Origin: Herpomyces periplanetae
Taxonomy: Eukaryota; Ascomycota; Laboulbeniomycetes; Herpomycetales; Herpomycetaceae
DNA: 22,259 nucleotides
Assembly: GCA_009733715.1 (NCBI GenBank)
Contig: WMKJ01000162.1
Span: forward strand, 1-22,259
Direction of reading: 5' to 3'
Shown here: piece by piece, positions 17,901-22,259 of the stretch
Layout of the letters: each line of letters begins with the position of its first letter
Numbering within the stretch: position 1 is the stretch's first letter
Position numbers and translations under genes: made by a program
The notes under the pieces: generated by a model
Told to the model about the DNA's origin: nothing
Databases searched by the model: none
What the model saw: the letters and a program-made list of their open reading frames with translations, nothing else

Positions 17901-18537
17901 GCTCAGAATTGCTCGTGCAGATGCTTTTTCCTCTACCGCAAAAGTCAAATCTCCCGACCACTACCCTGATTCTCCTCGACATCCTTTTAGCGCTACATTT
18001 TTACAAAATTTTTGCCTTGCCAATCCAAATTATGACCAATCTCTCAATGAGACACGAACTTGTGAAGTTGATCCGGATGTAGTGGAATTTTGCTTATTCG
18101 ATAATAATCGTCCCGTTAAATTGAGATTGGATAATAGTAGTGGTTACTTTGCTACACCTCTTCAATATACACGACAAGATTTACCAACTCCTGACCTCGA
18201 TACTTGCATATCAGCGTTAACTCGTCGTAAAGTAGACTATAAAAGCAGTGCTGTTACGGCTGAACAAGTTCATGATTGGTCAAAAGAGACATGGCCAGGT
18301 CTTCGCTTTAACTGGAAAGTTCAAGTATACCATGGAACTTTACCGGAGAAAACTCTTAATGCTATTAACTCCAAAACTTTTACGGGTAAAGTTACGGGTT
18401 ATCAAGTTAACGGAAATGGCAAAATTCAAATTATGCTTAAAGCAGACACTAAAGGAAAAAGCGCTGCTAGTAAGAAGCGCCGATTGGGAAAACAGAGACG
18501 AATCCGATTAAGACGACAAAGTGCACGAGAACGGTGA
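17899..18537 (+). CDS. uncharacterised basic, nuclear-type fungal protein
   Basis: This is an intronless 212-residue ORF with an in-frame TAA at 17872, so the ATG at 17899 is the first possible start. The middle is a folded-looking region with the strand EFCLFDNNRPVKLRLD (about 62-77), then DWSKETWPGLRFNWKVQVYH (127-146). The C-terminus, from about residue 187, is a strongly basic tail, KSAASKKRRLGKQRRIRLRR, resembling a nuclear or nucleolar targeting tract. The layout recalls small fungal proteins of unknown function (DUF2011-like) and ribosome-biogenesis factors, but this is a weak recollection, not an identification. It is divergent from MAD1 (253 bp) and converges on SER1, with only 30 bp between the two stop codons. 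Confidence 0.75.
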   Translation: MLRIARADAFSSTAKVKSPDHYPDSPRHPFSATFLQNFCLANPNYDQSLNETRTCEVDPDVVEFCLFDNNRPVKLRLDNSSGYFATPLQYTRQDLPTPDLDTCISALTRRKVDYKSSAVTAEQVHDWSKETWPGLRFNWKVQVYHGTLPEKTLNAINSKTFTGKVTGYQVNGNGKIQIMLKADTKGKSAASKKRRLGKQRRIRLRRQSARER

Positions 18538-18567
18538 TAATACATTAACAAACCAGAGTGGTTACAG

Positions 18568-19926
18568 TTAACGACACTGAGCAAATTCTCGTAAAAATTG
18601 GACAAGTCGCTGAACCGATTCATTGCGAACAGCATTGTCTAATGTTATGGTTAGTCAAAGGTTGTGAAGAATATAGAAATAGGATGGAATAAACTCACAA
18701 TTACTGATACGAATACCTCCGACACTACGATGCCCGGCCATACCAAATAGATCAAGGTGCTCAGCCTGATGGAGAAAATCGGTTTCAGCAAGTGGACACA
18801 CTACTCCGTTGGTATCGAGTATGCGAAAACAAATGTTGATTCTACTGCGATGTTCTGGTCGAGGGACTATACAATAAACATGGGGAAAGGCATCAAGAAC
18901 TGTGTAGATCAGCCGAGACTTTTCAAGAATATTATGTCCATGTTTGACGAGTCCATTAACACCAAATTGCCTTTTAAGATCCGCGATAACTTGCGCTGAA
19001 AGCCATAGATCCATAATAGGTAAAGTGTTATACAAACTTTCGTGGGCAAATACAGTTGGCCAATCCATGATAATGGGGGAAATAGGAAGATTTAAGCTAC
19101 GAAGTAAATCTGGAGATGCTCGAGTTGCGTTATCCAAAAGAGTTTTTCGAACTACTAAAATAGTTATACCAGCAGAGCCAACGTTTTTTTGAGCACCGGC
19201 AAAGACAACATCGAAATTATCAATGTTTAATTCTCGTGATAAAAAATTCGAGCTCATGTCCGCAACAATACACGGACGGGGTTGGCTACCTTTTTCAAAC
19301 TTTAAAATCTCGGGAAATTCGGGAAATTCTATGCCATCGACGGTTTCATTATCACAAAAGTATATAAATGCAGCATTTGGCCGGCCTGTTTTTGTACATC
19401 GTGATAGCTTCCAGTTATTTTGTTGTGGTATATGATCAAAAGCATCGTGAGAATTAAACTTTTTGGAATTAACTACAATGTTAACCTTTTGTGCGCCAAC
19501 TAGTCTAATCGCTTCATGGCATGCTTTATCTGACCATGCTCCAGTTACAATATAATCCAGTATAAGGTTTTTTTCCACATACTGGCGCATTCCATTCAGA
19601 TTTTGTTCGTCGGGTTTAACATTTTCACCAACCCAACTAGCGATTACATTACTGACCACAGCGCTAAATTGTCCAGTTCCACCACCTTGTAAAAAAAGTA
19701 TTTCAAAATCTGCCTCGGGAATCTGCGCAAATTCTCGAAGGTCATTTTTAGCTTGTCGCAGTATGTTTAGCGCGTCTTTTGATCGGTGAGATATCTCACA
19801 CAATCCGATTCCCTTGCACTGGTAATCAAGTAAAGCATGAGATGCAGCTTCAAGAATGTGGGTTGGAAGAGGTGCAGGACCTGCTCCAAAGTAATGAGTT
19901 TTATGCCGGTTATTTTCTCTAGTCAT
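18568..19926 (-). CDS. SER1: phosphoserine aminotransferase, two exons
   Basis: The enzyme transfers an amino group from glutamate to 3-phosphohydroxypyruvate, the second step of serine synthesis, using PLP. Exons are 19926-18699 and 18638-18568, giving 432 residues. Family marks are YFGAGPAPLP near the start, FLQGGGTGQFSAV, and the PLP lysine Lys247 in FAGAQKNVGSAGIT. The 60-nt intron (GTGAGT, CTAAC, ATTAG; 18639-18698) falls inside the last conserved block. Splicing gives GHRSVGGIRISNYNAVRNES and a normal C-terminal helix ending REFAQCR. Without splicing the protein would end in an unrelated peptide, IPSYFYILHNL. The ATG at 19926 (MTRENN) is chosen because homologues begin a few residues before the conserved block; the frame stays open 79 codons further up. 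It follows the hydroxyacyl-CoA dehydrogenase gene on the same strand at 299 bp. Confidence 0.94.
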
Positions 19927-20010
19927 ATTAGTACGAAGGCGTGGAGTGATGTGGTGGGCAACGAGGAATTTGGAAGACAAAAAGGTGAGAAGCGCGCAAG
20001 ACCAAACAAT

Positions 20011-20175
20011 GCATCGCATCGCATCGCCAAACTGCATCATTACAGAGTGTTTGTCGGATGAGGCTTTGCCGTGTCGCTCGGGCCGCGCTGTGCGGCCTGG
20101 ATGCTGGTCCCTGTCGCTCAGATGTTTGTTTTCCCTTTGGTTCATCGTTAAATCCAATCGCATCGCATTGCACCT
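20011..20175. repeat. GCATC pentamer units upstream of SER1
   Basis: GCATC GCATC GCATC occurs at 20011-20025, with further ATCGC/CATTG copies around 20157-20170. The unit is the reverse complement of the GATGC unit at 8183. The tract lies in the SER1 promoter and leader. Confidence 0.6.
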
Positions 20176-20225
20176 TACTGTACCATTCCACCCGTCTCCC
20201 CCCTTCCACCGAACCGACTTATCCG

Positions 20226-21304
20226 TCAGTACTCGTAAAAACCTTTTCCACTCTTTTTGCCTAACCAGCCAGCATAAACCATTTTCTTCAAGAGTGTTGA
20301 TGCCCGATACTTGCTATCTCCTGTCTCATCGTGCAACACCTGCATTATGGCCAAACATGTATCCAAACCAATAAAATCAGCCAACTTCAACGGTCCCATG
20401 GGTACATTTGTTCCCTTTTTCATAATATTGTCGATATCTTCTTTGCTACCTATCCCAGTTTCCAAGCAAATTATAGCTTCGTTAATGTACGGCATGAGAA
20501 TTCGATTTGCAATAAATCCTGGTGTATCTTTACTCATAGACGGTATTTTACCCATCGCTCTACAAAATTCCACAGCCCTATTAACCGTTTCCCCCGAAGT
20601 TTGAAGACCTGGAATGATTTCAACTCCTTCTTGAACGGGAACTGGATTCATAAAATGGGTACTTATAACACGACTCGCTACCGACACATCACGACCATCT
20701 TTCATAGTAGCCGCTGCAATCTTAGTCACGGATATTGATGATGTATTCGTTGCTAAAATCGTTTTATCCGCACAAACTTTCGCCAACTGGCTAAATATCT
20801 TTGATTTAACTTTATAATCCTCCTATACATAATAGTTAAAGTATCTCGTAAGTATTCATTAACCCACACGTGTACACACCTTCTAGTGTTAATTGTCGTC
20901 ATCATCAACTTACCGGTGCAGCCTCTATTACAAAATCTACGTCTGAGCAATCTTCAAGTTTCGTAGATGTTATAATTGATTCTAGAATAGAAGAAGCTTC
21001 TTCTCTGGTCAATCTTTGTTTGGATATGTCTTTTTGTAGCAGTTTATCCGCAAACAACATTGCTGAATCAATAGCTTTCTCCGACGTATCAATCAATTTA
21101 ACCTTGACTCGAGCATTTTTTGCTGCCACCAATGCTATTCCCAATCCCTAAGTATTATTTATCCCATGGTTAACCTCTGTCCAATTATTCCTTATTTTTA
21201 TATCTTACCATTTGTCCCGCTCCAATCACCCCCAACCGTTTAACACCCTCACTGTATAGCCTGCTCACACTGCTAAACTGACGTACCCCGGTTCTCATCT
21301 TCAT
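20226..21304 (-). CDS. 3-hydroxyacyl-CoA dehydrogenase, mitochondrial type, three exons
   Basis: This NAD-dependent short-chain 3-hydroxyacyl-CoA (or 3-hydroxybutyryl-CoA) dehydrogenase oxidises the L-3-hydroxy group in fatty-acid beta-oxidation. Exons are 21304-21209, 21147-20914 and 20822-20226, giving 308 residues. Introns are 61 nt (GTAAGA to CTTAG) and 91 nt (GTAAGT to TATAG), both phase 0. Exon 1 codes a basic, Ser-rich presequence, MKMRTGVRQFSSVSRLYSEG, then LGVIGAGQM, which joins GLGIAL to complete the NAD fold. Catalytic residues are His166 in STHFMNPVP, Glu178 in GVEII and Asn216 in PGFIANR. The His-Glu and Glu-Asn spacings (12 and 38) equal those of the human enzyme. MGPLKLADFIGLDT and the end GKKSGKGFYEY are family hallmarks. 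Budding and fission yeast lack this mitochondrial enzyme; many filamentous and early-diverging fungi have it. Confidence 0.93.
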
Positions 21305-21472
21305 CGTATGTAAAATCTCGAGTTTCAATTATAACTATTTCCCTTCCAACCAATTCAAATAAATCTTTTAATCAAACGTAAGGTTATCATCAAGATGCCG
21401 TAAAAACCTATTTTATTCCCCATCAATTCACGCGCCCTTAAACGCGCATCTCCCCACCGGAGTCCCCATTTA

Positions 21473-21497
21473 TCCGGCACCGATTCCACATGCCGGA
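21473..21497. promoter_or_regulatory. TCCGGCA-N11-TGCCGGA dyad
   Basis: Two exact 7-bp inverted arms are separated by 11 bases. The arms contain CGG and CCG in the inverted arrangement (CGG-N15-CCG) known for Zn2Cys6 fungal regulators. The spacing is longer than Gal4's N11, and the factor is unknown. Confidence 0.4.
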
Positions 21498-21538
21498 GGC
21501 TCTCTTTCTCCGTACCGAGATCCGGTCACGAGAAGCGG

Positions 21539-21546
21539 CACGTGAC
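21539..21546. promoter_or_regulatory. CACGTGAC E-box
   Basis: This is the same octamer as at 3171-3178 and 12646-12653. It lies in the promoter shared by the hydroxyacyl-CoA dehydrogenase and cap methyltransferase genes. Confidence 0.4.
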
Positions 21547-21660
21547 GCGCGGGGTGGAAAAAAGTAGAAAAATGAAGGAAAAACGGATTTTTGCTTCTGG
21601 TGAATACAGTCAAGTTAAAACAGACTAGATTTCCCAGAATAATCCAATTCGGATCGTTTG

Positions 21661-21750
21661 GGATCGGCTAGGCTTTGCTCAGCTCGGCTTAGCTTAGCGC
21701 TAAGCGATGCATTACAGCGTTTTGTATCGCGCGGCATCGTATCGCACTAT
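21661..21750. repeat. degenerate five-base tandem tract with palindrome
   Basis: Units such as GGCTA, GGCTT, AGCTC, AGCTT, TAAGC, GATGC and ATCGC follow each other with a five-base period. They include the exact palindrome at 21692-21705. The tract is more decayed than the one at 8173. Confidence 0.5.
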
Positions 21751-21861
21751 ACACGATAATTAGTTATTCTGCTTCTACCCTCTTGTACTTCTTCAAACAT
21801 CTATTTTACCCTTAACTGTTCAAGTCAACTCGCCCAAAACGTGGGTGACAGTTACAAACTA

Positions 21862-22259
21862 ATGTCACCAAATTGCAAAGATGATCCACCAAAGGAACAG
21901 TCGGGACGCAACTTAAAACGAAGCATACTCGACAATGACGATCCACAAGAATCAAATACCAACAAACGTTGGAAAGTATCCCAAGATATACCAAAATCAC
22001 CAACCCCTCCTCCTCGTTCACCTCCACGCGCTCGCAAGCGTCCGGGAGGTACTTCTCGATTATTAAAACCTTCCACGGCTAGCCATACCACCGACACCAC
22101 CGTCGTCGATGCAGAAAAGACCACCAAACTATCACCATCTGCAACACATCAGCCTACAAGTAACGGGCTAAACCCGAAATCCGATAACTTAGTCCAACAT
22201 ATCACCAACCATTACAACAGTGTGCGGCAACGAGGTCGCGTTTGGCGGCAAGTATCCAG
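21862..22259 (+). CDS. ABD1: probable mRNA cap guanine-N7 methyltransferase, 3' partial
   Basis: An open frame starts at ATG 21862 (MSPNCKDDPPKEQSGRN) and runs off the right edge, giving 132 visible residues. The first 105 or so are hydrophilic and disordered, with Pro-rich PTPPPRSPPRARKRP and a KR-type nuclear signal. The last visible part, NLVQHITNHYNSVRQRGRVW, resembles the VAxHYN entry helix that opens the catalytic domain of Abd1/RNMT, which methylates the 5' cap guanine at N7 using SAM. None of the catalytic motifs (the FNNWIK and SAM-binding loops) is inside the window, so the name rests on this short match and the usual N-terminal layout. It is divergent from the hydroxyacyl-CoA dehydrogenase gene. 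It is a true partial gene cut by the window. Confidence 0.6.
   Translation, partial: MSPNCKDDPPKEQSGRNLKRSILDNDDPQESNTNKRWKVSQDIPKSPTPPPRSPPRARKRPGGTSRLLKPSTASHTTDTTVVDAEKTTKLSPSATHQPTSNGLNPKSDNLVQHITNHYNSVRQRGRVWRQVS

Larger units (their letters stand above)
21305..21861. promoter_or_regulatory. divergent promoter of hydroxyacyl-CoA dehydrogenase and cap methyltransferase genes
   Basis: The 557 bp between two divergent ATGs holds no ORF I believe. Its middle is GC-rich and carries an inverted CCGG-type dyad (21473-21497) and a CACGTGAC site (21539-21546). Its right part is a degenerate five-base repeat tract with a perfect 14-bp palindrome, GCTTAGCGCTAAGC, at 21692-21705. Confidence 0.55.

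Noticed and set aside
17691-17969. ORF with seven histidines upstream of the basic protein gene
   Set aside because: It begins at a TTG, not an ATG, crosses the (CAT)7 microsatellite in the leader and overlaps the better supported frame starting at 17899.
1-22259. A biosynthetic or defence gene cluster
   Set aside because: The genes belong to unrelated housekeeping processes, and no backbone synthase, transporter, pathway regulator or mobile element is present.

Overview
The window reads as nuclear DNA of a fungus with compact, intron-containing genes. The evidence is aspartate-semialdehyde dehydrogenase (fungal threonine/methionine branch), phosphoserine aminotransferase, Elongator, Mediator and spindle-checkpoint subunits, and ten short introns of about 51-210 nt that mostly start GTAAGT or GTAAGN and carry a CTAAC, CTAAT or CTGAC-type branch point. 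A mitochondrial-type 3-hydroxyacyl-CoA dehydrogenase argues against Saccharomyces or Schizosaccharomyces. I cannot name the species. The first 15 bases match the 3' end of the Illumina TruSeq adapter, so position 1 is a sequencing artefact rather than biology. Layout, left to right: CMR1-like WD40 protein (+, 5' end missing); acetyl-CoA acetyltransferase (-); ELP2 (+, with a small first exon); HOM2 aspartate-semialdehyde dehydrogenase (-, three exons); a 2.5 kb stretch with no recognisable gene; a 1.5 kb pyrimidine-rich block with tandem repeats and one small Cys/Ser-rich ORF (+); MED10 (-, three exons, easily missed); PXA-domain protein (+); DUF1279/FAM210-like mitochondrial protein (-); MAD1 (-, two exons); an unrecognised basic nuclear-type protein (+); phosphoserine aminotransferase SER1 (-, two exons); 3-hydroxyacyl-CoA dehydrogenase (-, three exons); and at the right edge the N-terminus of a probable mRNA cap guanine-N7 methyltransferase (+, 3' end missing). 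The genes are housekeeping functions rather than a pathway cluster: tRNA wobble modification (Elp2), transcription (Med10), capping (Abd1-like), checkpoint (Mad1), amino-acid synthesis (Hom2, Ser1) and mitochondrial acyl-CoA chemistry (thiolase and hydroxyacyl-CoA dehydrogenase). Several neighbours are convergent with very short gaps (30, 82 and 128 bp between stop codons), and most divergent pairs share promoters of 240-560 bp. The gene-poor middle and some promoters carry degenerate five-base tandem repeats of the GATGC/GCATC type. I found no transposon, virus-like element, tRNA, rRNA or CRISPR array, and no clearly novel system. The most notable points are the gene-free interval, the pentamer arrays, a small Cys-cluster ORF, an in-frame stop-free HOM2 intron and a changed Bub1-binding motif in Mad1.
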